The translations under genes were made by a program, and so were the position numbers. A stretch of 33,622 nt of DNA from Carex sylvatica (Eukaryota; Streptophyta; Magnoliopsida; Poales; Cyperaceae). Positions 23,755 through 33,622 of the stretch are shown one piece after another (position 1 is the stretch's first letter; every line of letters starts with the position of its first letter). The stretch covers positions 1 through 33,622 of the forward strand of contig CAXKVR010000333.1 in the NCBI GenBank assembly GCA_964058845.1. The letters run 5' to 3'. The notes beneath the pieces are model-generated. The model had not been told where the DNA came from. It saw only the letters and a program-made list of their open reading frames with translations, and ran no database searches.

Positions 23755-26702
23755 TTAATTTTCGACAATCGGAAACACTGAGCCAATTTTATCATTGCCC
23801 ATGCGGTAACATTTGATATTTACGCAATACGGACCAAGGTTAACTCCATTATCTTCACGCCCAACAAAGTAACAAAGAGTATAGAGAGCAATCTCAAATT
23901 CAGGACTAACACCAATTAAAGTGCTAGAGACGGATTTCAAAATGCCGTGCCACTCGAACTGGATTGTGAGAACCTGGGTCTCTGAATCAGGCTGCATATT
24001 GTGGTAATAAAAAGTTAATAAACTGGATATTATTTTCGAAGTAACTGTATGAGTGATGCTATCAGTTGAACTGAAACGGTTCAACAAGATCTCCATATGA
24101 AATTGTACTTGGTAGATCAAATTTTACATTTTTCAGATTCTTTTAACTATTTATTTTAGACAGGTAGAAAATTACTTGATGTGAAAATTTCAGACCATTC
24201 AAAACAGTAATTTTCTACCTATCCAAAACAAATAGTAAAAAAAAATTAAAAATGTAAATTTTGTCAGTAAATATATTTTCATATGGAGATCGTATTGAAT
24301 GGTTCGGATTGACGGTTTGAACTATAAAAATAAAATTGTTGATCCATAATACAGACTAATATGCATTATGCATAGTAACATAGCCTCACTCTAACTGTAT
24401 TCATTTTCATTACTTACCAATTCACCACGCCTTCTTGGAAGAATGAACCCTTGGTAGTCAACTGTCCCTTTCGCCTCTTCCAAGTAAAACTGAAATTCAT
24501 GTAACCAATTTTACTCTTAGAATATTTTCTGACAAATTCTTTAAAATAGTTGTAGTATTGATATCAGTTGAACCACTTGCCTGAATCCAGTTATGAAAAC
24601 CCGAAATCTCATTCTCACCTCTATTCTTGATCTCTCCGACAAAAACATGTTCAAAAGCCGACGAACTACCGGATGTACCACCTCTTCCACACAAATTGAA
24701 CCAAAGACTAATCATAATTCTCTTAAATTCCTCGTAATTACAATCCAAGACCCCCTTTGCAATCAAATAATTGAAAACATATTTAATCGGACCGGTTCTA
24801 CTAATCTCCTCAATGAACGCTGTCTGCTCGTGCTTGTCTTGTGCAGTTACCTCCTCCTTATACCCTTCATTCGGGTTGTAATTATCCAAAAGTGCGCAAA
24901 ATCGGGAAATTGTGGGTTTCCGTAGCACATCATCGCTCAGCCAGGTAAATAGTGGTTCATGGGCCATGTCACCATTTCTATATACCTTCTTCCCTTCACC
25001 TAAATTAATTTCGTAGTCTTTTCCAGGTACCAAACGGTTTCGGTCAAGGTCCCATAAGCGATTGCACGCCTTTGACAAGTCATGAAGCTCTTCTTGTGTC
25101 GGTTCAGTGTTTAGGCCATGAAGAGTTCCTTCAGAGTAATTTTGTTCAGACGGAGATTTCTTGTATCCATTCCATGCTTCAGACTGCCAATAAAAAATAA
25201 CGACTATAATAATATGTTTTTTATTACTAAATAAAAAATGTTAACCCAGCTGATAATTCAAGTATCTCGACCATGTTTAACAAAGTAGTTTGATTTTGTT
25301 CCAGTTAATGGTTTTCTTCTTGCATAGTCTGTTAATTGTAATTAAATACAATACCGATCCGATTGGGCGACAACATGCAGTTATGAACCATATGGTATAT
25401 CCTGAAATGTTCATTTTTAAATATAAAACGCTCAAAATCATGAAAATATCAGGGGGGAAATGCATATAGATAGAATCACACTTTCTGAGGTCTTCCGTGT
25501 GAAGCTGGGTGATGTTGCTTCTTGCTTCCAACTGTTTGCCATTCTTCTTCCTTTATCTCCTCACTCTCCTCCTAAAAAGATAGTAATAAGAAAAGAATAT
25601 ACATATTAAGTGACAAATAACTACACATATACATGATATATAATCTCACAAAATCTAAGTAAAAAATATGGCAATTACTAGTTAACTAACATTGTGATGC
25701 CTTCTTGGAGGTTGATGCACACTGTATGATTGGTTCGCGGCTCCAACATTTCCCCATTTTGCGCCTCCAGACTCTTCGGTCTTCTCCTACATAAACTCAT
25801 AGGAGCATCAATAAAATACAAATTCAATTGCTAGTGTGATCAATTAAAACTATCACTTAATTGAAAGACAAATGATTAAATTTTAAGCACCTTTCTGTCC
25901 CAAGAACTAGGGCGGTGATAAGCATCGCCAGTTGAGTGTGCTTCAGTTTGATTATCATCACTTTTAGAAGAAACAACCTACAAATCAGGCAAAAAAAACT
26001 GTAACTTGTAACTAAACAGGTCTTGATCTTGTGAATTTAAACGAAAACTAATGTTCTAATAGATGTATACGCGATGCTTCCTAGATCACTTGATACACTA
26101 TATATGAAATAAACACATAATTAACATGTATATGCACCAGATAAGTACCAAGACCAAATCTAATTGGAACAGTTTTGAAACCAAGAGACTCCTCAAAATA
26201 TTTTATAAAAGAAGAATGATTATTAACATACAGTACCAGGTAGGGGTGAAAACGGAGCAGATAATGGTAAAACCATATCCATATCCCTTTTTTTATTTTC
26301 CGGATACGGATACGGAGTGGATATCGGATACGGGTACGGGTACGGATCAGATCCATATTCACCCCTAGTACCCTAGTACCAGGTACAAGACTAATGAATG
26401 TAATATTATTATGTAAATTTTGAAAATAATAATTTGTTTAACACAATTAAGTTGAGAGAGGAACTAAACAAAGTAATTGCAATTGGTTGACTTGCAATCT
26501 ATTGAAAGGTTATCTTATCTACTTGGTTTAGTTCTAAAATCAAAAGGAGATTGAAAGATACCTCAGCCCAAGTAGCCCTGGACCTCTCATCCACTTCCCC
26601 TTCTTGAGTCGATGTCGCTTGGTTTCTCCTCTGTTCTTGTTCGCCATCTCCATCAATGGCGTCTAATGCCACATTAATCAACCCCTTAATTAGACCTTCC
26701 AT
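23755..26702 (-). CDS. EndoU/XendoU-family endoribonuclease
   Basis: Seven coding exons joined in phase 0: 26702-26562, 25977-25891, 25786-25691, 25571-25482, 25183-24581, 24489-24418, 23991-23755; about 441 residues. Residues 1-138 form a hydrophilic extension containing EEEWQTVGSKK; the catalytic domain follows. Family signatures seen: SAFEHVFVGE with His317, GFHNWIQ with His335, and GILKSVSS with Lys382, followed by GVSPEFEIALYTLCYFVG. The His-His-Lys set and its spacing match the XendoU triad, so the enzyme is probably active. From family knowledge it cuts RNA at uridines, metal-dependently, giving 2',3'-cyclic phosphate ends. The physiological substrate in plants is unknown to me. Intron 5 has a GC donor (CAG|GCAAGT). 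Intron 6 holds a foldback element and intron 1 a small hAT element. No signal peptide is visible, so it is probably intracellular. Confidence 0.93.
24070..24380. mobile_element. Foldback element, copy 3, inside EndoU intron 6
   Basis: Arms pair around AGGTAGAAAATTACT and AGTAATTTTCTACCT, then GATCTCCATATGA (left) with TCATATGGAGATC (right). GGTTCGGATTGACGGTTTGAAC at the right matches the outer part of copies 1 and 2. The left outer part looks shortened. It lies wholly between exons 6 and 7 of the EndoU gene, so it need not disturb the protein if spliced out. Confidence 0.7.
24490..24580 (-). other. GC-AG intron in the EndoU gene
   Basis: On the minus strand the exon ends TGGATTCAG and the intron begins GCAAGT; the acceptor is AATTTCAG. 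Splicing here restores the family sequence NWIQ-FYLEE. Reading through instead gives a non-homologous run (ASGSTDINTTT...) until a stop. The strong AG|GCAAGT context is that of known GC-AG introns. Confidence 0.85.
26242..26366. mobile_element. Miniature hAT element in EndoU intron 1
   Basis: The ends AGGGGTGAA and TTCACCCCT are perfect inverted copies. The inside has GGATACGG-type subterminal repeats, as in many plant hAT elements. AGTACCAGGT lies directly left (26232-26241), and the same 10 bases recur at 26375-26384 after an 8-base partial tandem copy (AGTACCCT). Length is 125 bp. No coding capacity. Confidence 0.7.
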
Positions 26703-26820
26703 TTCTATTCGCTTTTGCCTTTTCTCTCCTCTTCTCCACTACTGTTCTCGTTTGACAGATCTCTGGATAACTAGAAATCAAAAGATAATCATTGGATCTG
26801 GTGTAATAGAGATTAGAGAG

Positions 26821-27009
26821 GGAAACAAATCTGCTGTTATCCCAATGGAATAACATGATTCTGTTATTCGATCTGAACCATTCAAAGTTTTATATACGCG
26901 AATCTTAATATAGAAACTTTTCAAAACACGAATCTTAATAAAATTGAATGGTTGGAATCGGAATAACAGAGTCCCGTTATTCCATTGGAATAACAGCAGA
27001 TTTATTTCC
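26821..27009. mobile_element. Foldback MITE upstream of the EndoU gene, 9-bp duplication
   Basis: The ends are GGAAACAAATCTGCTGTTAT and, inverted, GGAAATAAATCTGCTGTTAT (19 of 20 identical). They are flanked by ATTAGAGAG at 26812-26820 and 27010-27018. The element is 189 bp and lies 119 bases upstream of the EndoU start codon, so it is in the promoter or the 5' untranslated region. Mutator-like by duplication length. Confidence 0.85.
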
Positions 27010-27018
27010 ATTAGAGAG

Positions 27019-28869
27019 AAACAATAAAGACTGTCGGCACGGGGTCCCATTCTTTGAGTAAACATATTGACAGAACTATTTTAACTGTATACAGAGCAAT
27101 AATAATAGAAATAAGATGAAAAAGTATATGATTGGTGCACTGCATTAAGCTAAAACAGATCTGTTAAAATATCTGCCCATGCTTTGGGCACTACTCACTA
27201 GGCAGCGACTAAATATTAACAATCAGCTTTAATGAAATGATAGACCAATTTACCCCTCTGACTATTGGCAAATTATTTTTCTAAATCATTTTTTCTAACC
27301 GTCTCAGTAAAATTGAAAGGCTAAAAAATTATGAAAGTACATCTAGATTTTAAAAGAAATTTCTAGCAAAATGCAGATAAATTTTTAATTTGTCAATTTT
27401 TAAAACCGGTTTATTGAAAGAAGACCAAAATTTAAATAGTTAAACATGTCTTCAGAATAAAAGTCGGAGGGCAATTTTGTCATTTATAATTTATGAGAGT
27501 GGGGATTGGGTGGAGAAAGACAGCTCAGTACTTTTGCAAAGTTCCTCTTTTTTATAAAGGTTGTGTTCGCATTTCGCAACCCTTTGACCTAATTATTTGG
27601 AACCAATCCCAATATTCCATTTATAATACATAATCAGAAGGTAATCAGTAATTCAACAATTTTTATAAAAATATGACATCATTATATATAATTATTTTTA
27701 AATATCAATTTCACATATGTAAAAAAATAAATGGTAAAATATTAAAACATTCATAATTTCTCACAAATTGAAATTGAAAATGATTTGAAAGTAATTGAAA
27801 AATAATTACTAGAGTTGTTAATACGGTAAAAAAAAAAAAAAAATTATGAGCAAGCTAATCTGGATTGGGTTGTATTTTCCAAATTAGTTTACTCGTATTT
27901 AGTAACTAATAAAGAACGGCATTAATTTGTGACCTGTTTAGAGTTCCGGGCTTGGGGAAACGATAACTCGTCCTTATATGGGCCTTATATTTGGGCCTCA
28001 TGGAAATGACTGTATGTTGGGCCTTTTTCGAATGATCAAACTTTACATGATACGCCTATTACTTGTATATTCCAAATTAGCTTGGAAATGAATATTTTTT
28101 AATTATTTTTCAAATTATAACTCGCAGCTAGATCCAGATTCCAGATACAATTGTATCAGTTGAGAAATTGGATATTTTTGTAATGATTAAACAATTTATG
28201 AGGGTCGGGCCATTTATGGATCTATATGGGCCTTATATTTGGGCCCAAATGTCTATATTTTCACCAAAATAGCTCACTAAGGTTGTGATGTCTGGTATCC
28301 GGGCTCGAGTTTGAATTTTTTAATGCATTCATTTCTTTAGAGTTTTTTTTATCCAGGCTCTAGATGAGTTTTGATAGAGCTATGTTCCAAAAACTCTTGA
28401 GCCTTTTACAGGCCTCTCACAGACCATGCGCCAGGCTCAACAACAAGAGCTCTCCAAGCCCATACCTATCAAATGGGTTCTGGAAGAGCTCATGGCAGCC
28501 CAACAGAGCCCATCTCACGGGTCTCCCGAGAGCGAGCTCTATACGAGCTCAGGGAGACCTTCTACTGCAAAGTCAATTCTCAGGGAATACAAAATATAAG
28601 AAAATATTACCAGGCCCGAATCATACCGTTGACGGTCCTAGAGGACTCTTAGCCGAGCGTTATAGACCATAGAAAAAAAATTATTAGGCATCCAGAAGCG
28701 AAGAAAAACAAACCATCTACATTCATTTCTTTCTTTGCACTTGAATGTCGTAGAATTTTTAGAAAGAAACAACTAGAGTCTTCTTTCTACGCATTGACTG
28801 GTGAGTGATATAATTCATGCCATTATTAGTTACTTTGCTGTATTGAATATTACTGGAGAAAGAAATGCG
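27019..28869. other. Intergenic, no gene recognised
   Basis: Includes the paired TGGGCC repeats and a GC-richer block at about 28380-28670 with an open frame of 102 codons that resembles no known domain. That block contains paired GAGCTC-rich segments, and its base composition suggests transposon remnant. Confidence 0.5.
27975..28245. repeat. Two copies of a 23-bp TGGGCC-bearing sequence
   Basis: TATATGGGCCTTATATTTGG plus GCC occurs identically at 27975-27997 and 28223-28245. TGGGCC/TGGGCY is a known plant promoter (site II) motif, but no coding region begins close by. The intervening sequence is not duplicated. Confidence 0.7.
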
Positions 28870-29070
28870 TGACACTTTATGATAAGATGTGACAAATCTT
28901 TTGTGATTTATTTACGTGACATGACATGACATAATGTGATTAATTCTTTTTTCACGTGATGTAACGTGATTTGATCAAAATAATAGTAGACAGTCACATT
29001 ATGTGTATGGTCATATCATGTGTGATCACACCGTGACTACACGTGACATACCACAACGTGATGCAAATTA
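28870..29070. repeat. ACGTGA / ATGTGA-rich repeat with G-box cores
   Basis: Dense GTGA-containing units: ACGTGAC (28914), a full palindrome TCACGTGA (28952-28959), AACGTGAT (28963), CACGTGAC (29040), ACGTGATG (29055). Related units reappear near 29380-29420. CACGTG is the G-box recognised by bHLH/bZIP factors, but no gene lies next to it. It looks like internally repetitive transposon sequence rather than a promoter. Confidence 0.5.
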
Positions 29071-29548
29071 GTTACATCAAATTATTTTTTATATTGTAAT
29101 TTAAATTGTTAAAAATTTAGAAAAAAAAATATATCAAAAAAATTCTAAAATAAATAAATAATGTTGCAATTTTTTCAACAAAAAATAGTTGGACATTTGA
29201 TATTACATTAAAAATTCAAATTACAAACATTCTTTCTAAACTAGAGAAAATAAAAAACAGTATTATATGAGTTTCGGTATCATTAAATCTACATTAAAAG
29301 AGAAATCTGAATACTCTATGTGTACTAAAAAAACTTAAAAATTAATTAAAAAAAACTAGATACTTTATGTTTCATACCGTGACGTAACTTAACATGATGT
29401 GACTGATTCATGTGATGTAACAATTATATAAATATAATTGATATTTATAAGCATTTCTCTTCAAAGAAGCTCCCTAAATTTATCTTACAAATCTCTTGAG
29501 GATTAAGTAATCTTAGAAAAAAAGCAAACTTTCAAATTTTTCATTTTA

Positions 29549-29697
29549 AATACGCATACCCTATGTATTAGTAACGAGTGTGTTATTTTCTATTGAAAAG
29601 AATAGGATATGTTTCATTTCTTCAAATAAATATATAACACACTAGTTACTAATATAAAACAACACACTAGTTACTAATAAATAGCGTATGCGTATTT
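29549..29697. mobile_element. Foldback MITE of about 150 bp
   Basis: Inverted ends AAATACGCATA, then TATTAGTAAC and AGTGTGTT in both arms. The right arm carries a short tandem copy (CACACTAGTTACTAAT twice, near 29638 and 29662). CATTTT lies just outside each end and may be the target duplication, but it is too simple to be sure. Confidence 0.6.
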
Positions 29698-29859
29698 CAT
29701 TTTTTATTTTCCAAAAACTGTTTATATTAAAAATTTCAAATACAAAGATTAATAAAATGTACAGATAAATTAACAATTTTTTGAGGTATGTATTAGTGTT
29801 TTGACAAAACCCGGGCGGGTTCAACTTGGACCGGTTCTCCCGTGCCCGTTGTCCGGGGT

Positions 29860-31830
29860 ATTCGTGTGTTGAGTATTTTAAGTATAGAATTTTATGCTTA
29901 TTTTTATACTCTTTATACTTTTAAATTTATAAACCTAAATACTCAAAGAAATGTTAGTTGCAATCGTATAACCTATCCTTGTAGTACTTTGGTTATCGAT
30001 CCACAGGAAAATCGGAGAATACTAGTCTTTTAAGTCTATTGATTTGTTTCAGATTTGTGCAAGAAAGTAAAGATTGATTGGGGGATTTTGTTCTAGCAAT
30101 CCTAAGGTTGGGATTCAATACTCAAGAAGAGGAAGTTTAAAACAATAAAAGTAAAAAAGGAAAGTAAAATAGAATCTTTGTTGCTTTCAAACATTGGAAA
30201 GATCTAGGGGCGTTCGGTCTACAATTCCTTATTAATTCTATCTATTCGGTACTGTTTAAATTCATATATGATTTGATGAGGTTTCTAACCTAAAGTGTTA
30301 AAAGGGTCACTTTCGTGAATTAATAACGTGCCTAGATAGTTTCAGACTTCACAGTAGTTCATCACCCTAGCTATCTAGACCCATTAAGCTCTTATTAGCC
30401 TATTTCAACTAATTATTGATACAAGTATTTTGGTGGGTTGGGTTAATGTTCCTCGAATTTTAGGGCTGTCACCATCCTAAAATGATATTTAATAATCACG
30501 TTCACACAAAATACATATCAATACTTAATCAATCTAGGTGTCCTAAGTAAGGGTTTGACTTTACTTTCAATCATCACCAAATTCTAACCCTTAATTTCTA
30601 TAGCTCTGAGTTTGGATATCAAAGTACGGTCGCTTCTAATTCAAATCCTAAGGTATTTGTGTTCATAATTTGATACTCTCTACTCATCCTACCTTCTTTG
30701 AATTCTTTGCATTACAAAGAGATTCCAAAGCGAGACTACTTCGATTACAAGTACTAAACTATGTAATCAACACAAATGATAAATCACATAAATTAACAAT
30801 CAAATCACATAATTAATCATAATAAAAATAAATATCCGAATAAGATAAAATTAAACAAGTTAATGGATTGACCTAAACCCCTAGAGAGAAAATTAGCCTC
30901 TTATGGAGATATAAGGATTCAACAAAAGGTTCATTACAAAAATTGACATAAAATAAAGAGAAATTAAATAGAGAAATAGATTATACCCTTCTCTAGATGA
31001 AGAACCATTATTCTTGTCTTTTTCTTGAAATCTTATTCTTCCTCCTCCTTGAATTGCTTTCTTGATTGCAGAATTTTACGCTAAGTATTGGTGGAGAAGA
31101 GATTTTGAGAGATAAAATTGATCTTTGCAAAGAGATGCCTTAAGTGGAGAATGAACCCTCTCTTTTATAGCTAAAGACCATGCCCAATTTGGAGCCTAGA
31201 ATGTGGGGTTAGTGGGTGTTATCTTTACATATTTTTCATATTTGTAATGTCTAATTTTAGCCCTTGAAACGTGCCCAGCAGTTTCGAAAATAGAAAAAAG
31301 CATCGAAAACTTATTTTTACGCCGTCTGCAAAAAAATTGTGTTCACACTAGGATTTTTAAGTTGTAGATCTTCTTGCTAGCTTTTCGAAAAGTGGTCATA
31401 TGCCTAAAACAGAATTACGAGTCAAAATCTATGGCTATTTTAAGTTCAGGCTCCAGTTCTTTTTCTGCTACAGTGTGGCCAGGCCACCGAATTGGCTGCT
31501 ACAGTGCGTCCGCACTGCGCTCAAACTTTTTATGTGCGACGAGAGTGCATCTGCATCAATATCCGTGCATCCGCATGGACTTTGATGCATAGTTTATTAT
31601 ACATTTTTAAAATTGGCGCGCATCCAGAAATCCATCTAAGTACTTAATGCGTTCGCACTGGGCATTTTTCTTTATTTTTCTTCATTTTTCTTCATTTCCT
31701 GCAAATTAAACCGAGCAAACGCATTAACTTGATTCTAGGTGTATTATATTTATTTTATATTTAAAATACAAGATTTTTGATATTATATCGTGATAAAAAT
31801 TAAATCGAATGTGTATAATTTATGCCTATC
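29860..31830. mobile_element. Non-coding dispersed repeat, probably retrotransposon-derived
   Basis: No open frame longer than about 70 codons. The section around 29994 (TTATCGATCCACAGG), the CTCTTTTATAGCTAAAG section near 31160, the TACAGTG...CGTCCGCACTG section near 31480-31520 and the end GTGTATAATTTATGCCTATCA near 31811-31831 match, in my memory, a non-coding repeat common in plant genomes and usually attributed to LTR elements without genes. CCGTGCCCG occurs at both outer edges (about 29840 and 31833), but this motif recurs nearby, so it is a weak duplication. No RT or integrase. Confidence 0.4.
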
Positions 31831-31831
31831 A

Positions 31832-32110
31832 CCGTGCCCGACCCCATGTATAGATGGGTACACAGGTATGTGTATGAAACGGGCCGGTCACGGATTTTTT
31901 GGCAAAAATCTGCGTGAACTCGGACCGCCATGAACCTGTGCCTGCCCAGACCGACCAGTGAAACCGTGCCCGCACCCGTGTACCCTACCCGTTGTACCCG
32001 TTTTTTTTTTCAAAATTTTCAAAATTCCCCCTGGTTCAAGTCAAATCTGGACCGATCAAATCAAACCCGGACTAGCTGGACCCTACCCGTACCCGTACCC
32101 GGACTGACCG
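31832..32110. repeat. GC-rich subterminal-repeat region resembling a hAT element
   Basis: Repeated CCGTGCCCG, CCCGTACCCG and GGGCCGG units on an otherwise AT-rich background, like the ends of many plant hAT elements. A related GC-rich patch lies at about 29808-29858, on the other side of the 2-kb repeat, so the two may be halves of one interrupted element. The 165-codon open frame starting at 31930 has no recognisable domain and I do not treat it as a gene. Confidence 0.4.
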
Positions 32111-32409
32111 AATTTGATCTTTTTTTTCTTTTAAAATTTAAATTTAATTTCCCCCAATCAAATCTCTTTAAATACATCCCTCTTCCTCCTAATATTTTCA
32201 CATCTCCATCTCAATTCTCAATATCTCTATTGTCTCATTCTCTCAATCTCAAATTTTATTATTCTCAAATTTTAAATTTATTGTTTAAAAAAATATATTG
32301 TTGTAAATTTAATTCATTCTACAAATACGCAAAAGAATTACGAAGGTATCGAAAATACCAAGTTTGGCACCTCCCGCAAGATTTTTCCGCGAGATTTAAT
32401 GGTTACATT

Positions 32410-33622
32410 TATTTCATGTTAGATTAATTTATTTTTGTAGAGTAAATTTAGTTTATGCTAGATTTATTGAATGTTAAGTAATTAGATTTGTTAGATTTAT
32501 TTTATGTTGGATTTGTTAAATTTGTTAAGTAATTAGATTTGTTATATTTATTTTATATTAGATTTGTTAGATTTATTGAATATGTTAGATTTATTTAGTT
32601 TATGTTAGATTTGTTAGATGTGAAGTAATTAGATTTGTTTTGAATATGTTAGATTTAATTTTTGAAATTCGAATTTATTTTTAATAGGTTAAAAAAATGT
32701 ATTAGATATATTTTTGTGAATATGTCAAGTAATTAGGTTTGTTTTGAATAGGTTAGATTTTATTTTTGAAATTCAGATTTATTTTTAATAGGTTAAAAAA
32801 AGGTGTTAGATTTATTTTTGTAAATATGTAAAGTAATTTGATTTATTTTGAATAGGATAGGTTTATTTTTGAAAATGTTAGATTTATTTTTAATAGGTTA
32901 AAAAAATGTGTTAGATTTATTTTTTTGAATATGTCAAGTAGTTAGAATTGTTTTGAATATGTTAGATTTTATTTTTGAAATTCGAATTTATTTTTAATAG
33001 GTTAAAAAAAATGTTATATTTATTTTTTTGAATATGTGAAGTAATTTGATTTGTTTTGAATATGTTCTATTTTATTTTTCAAATTCGGATTTATTTTGAT
33101 TTTAAATGTTAGATTTATTTTTAAATAGGTTAGATTTATTTAAAAAAAATGTTATATTTATTTTGAATAGGTTAGATTTATTTTTAAAATATTAGATTTA
33201 TTTTTAAAAAACACAAAAAATAGAAAAAAAGAAAAGGAAAAATATGTTGTTTCGGCCTCTGTTCTTGGCCGGAACAAGCTATTTCGGCCTTCGCAGAAAA
33301 TACAGCTTCTCTGCAAAGGCCAAAACAGCCTGTTCCGGCCAGGAATAGAGGCCGAAATAGCATATTTTTATCTGTTTTTTGTTTTTGTTTTTAATTTCTT
33401 TTTTAATTCGAATTTATTTTTAATAGGTTAAAAAAATAGGTTATATTTATTTTTTGAATATTTTAAGTAATTAGATTTATTTTTGAATAGGTTAGATTTT
33501 ATTTTTCAAATTCGGATTTATTTTTAATAGGTTAAAAAAATATGTTAGATTTATTTTTTGAATATGTTTAGTAATTAGATTTATTTTTGAAGAGGTTAGA
33601 TTTTATTTTTAAAATTCGGATT
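32410..33622. repeat. AT-rich tandem array, ~104-bp monomer
   Basis: Units beginning TTGAATATGTTAGATTTTA can be placed at about 32640, 32744, 32848, 32953 and 33056 (spacing 104, 104, 105, 103). Shared parts are ATTCGGATTTATTTTTAATAGG, GGTTAAAAAAATG and TGTCAAGTAATTAGATTTG. Before 32640 the repeat is shorter and irregular (TTAGATTTATT-type units). It resumes after the hairpin at 33237-33372 and runs off the window. Confidence 0.85.
33237..33372. repeat. GC-rich long hairpin inside the tandem array
   Basis: Left arm 33237-33298 and right arm about 33310-33372 pair along nearly all their length: TTTCGGCCTCTGTTC with the complement of GAATAGAGGCCGAAA, GGCCGGAACA with its complement, and GGCCTTCGCAGA with TCTGCAAAGGCC. 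The loop is about 10 bases. TTTCGGCC occurs twice in the arm. Confidence 0.85.

Noticed and set aside
24021..24120. Extended N-terminal part of the last EndoU open frame (Met at 24120)
   Set aside because: That part is intron and foldback-element sequence. The family match begins at 23991 right after an AG acceptor.
26126..26368. 80-codon frame ending in a repetitive DTGTGTD-like tail
   Set aside because: The repetitive tail is simply the GGATACGG repeats of the small hAT element in an EndoU intron.
28364..28672. 102-codon plus-strand open frame
   Set aside because: No recognisable motif or splice context; it sits in a GC-richer patch that looks like transposon debris.
31930..32427. 165-codon plus-strand open frame
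   Set aside because: It runs from GC-rich subterminal repeats into AT-rich sequence, with Pro/Thr-rich then Phe/Leu/Ser-rich translation and no motif. It is explained by composition.
1..33622. CRISPR array, prokaryotic operon or phage-like defence system
   Set aside because: The regular repeats seen are plant tandem or transposon repeats without spacers, and all real genes have spliced introns.

Overview
The window looks like nuclear DNA of a flowering plant. It is AT-rich, its three genes have spliced introns, and they encode plant-type proteins. Between the genes lie many short inverted-repeat elements and decayed LINE fragments. I cannot name the species.

Three protein genes have exon-intron structures I could assemble, with reading frames continuous across every junction. 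(1) On the minus strand, 3185-5781, a four-exon receptor-like cytoplasmic kinase of subfamily VII, closest in memory to Arabidopsis PBL19/PBL20 (immune signalling). (2) On the plus strand, 17282-21130, a CLASSY-type SNF2 protein (CLSY3/CLSY4 class, which recruits RNA polymerase IV in RNA-directed DNA methylation), probably with a non-coding first exon near 15300-15810 and a long leader intron. (3) On the minus strand, 23755-26702, a seven-exon EndoU/XendoU-family endoribonuclease with all three expected catalytic residues and one non-canonical GC-AG intron.

Most of the rest is transposon-derived. LINE remnants lie at about 12660-14582 (zinc-binding region plus RNase H, two in-frame stops, one frameshift, a poly-A tail), 21150-21420 and 22990-23383. 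Foldback elements occur throughout. Several have clear boundaries: a hAT-type element at 2675-3095 (8-bp target duplication), Mutator-like elements at 8107-8308, 10422-10600 and 26821-27009 (9-12-bp duplications), and a hAT-type element at 26242-26366. A separate foldback family occurs three times (about 1131-1529, 12246-12560 and 24070-24380).

The right end carries a roughly 2-kb non-coding repeat (about 29860-31830) set between GC-rich hAT-like sequences. It is followed by an array of ~104-bp AT-rich tandem repeats (about 32410 to the window edge), which is interrupted by a GC-rich hairpin at 33237-33372.

The three genes are not an operon or an obvious pathway. The most suggestive link is that CLASSY recruits the machinery that methylates short elements of the kind surrounding it. 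I found no tRNA, rRNA or CRISPR array, and no clearly new multi-gene system.
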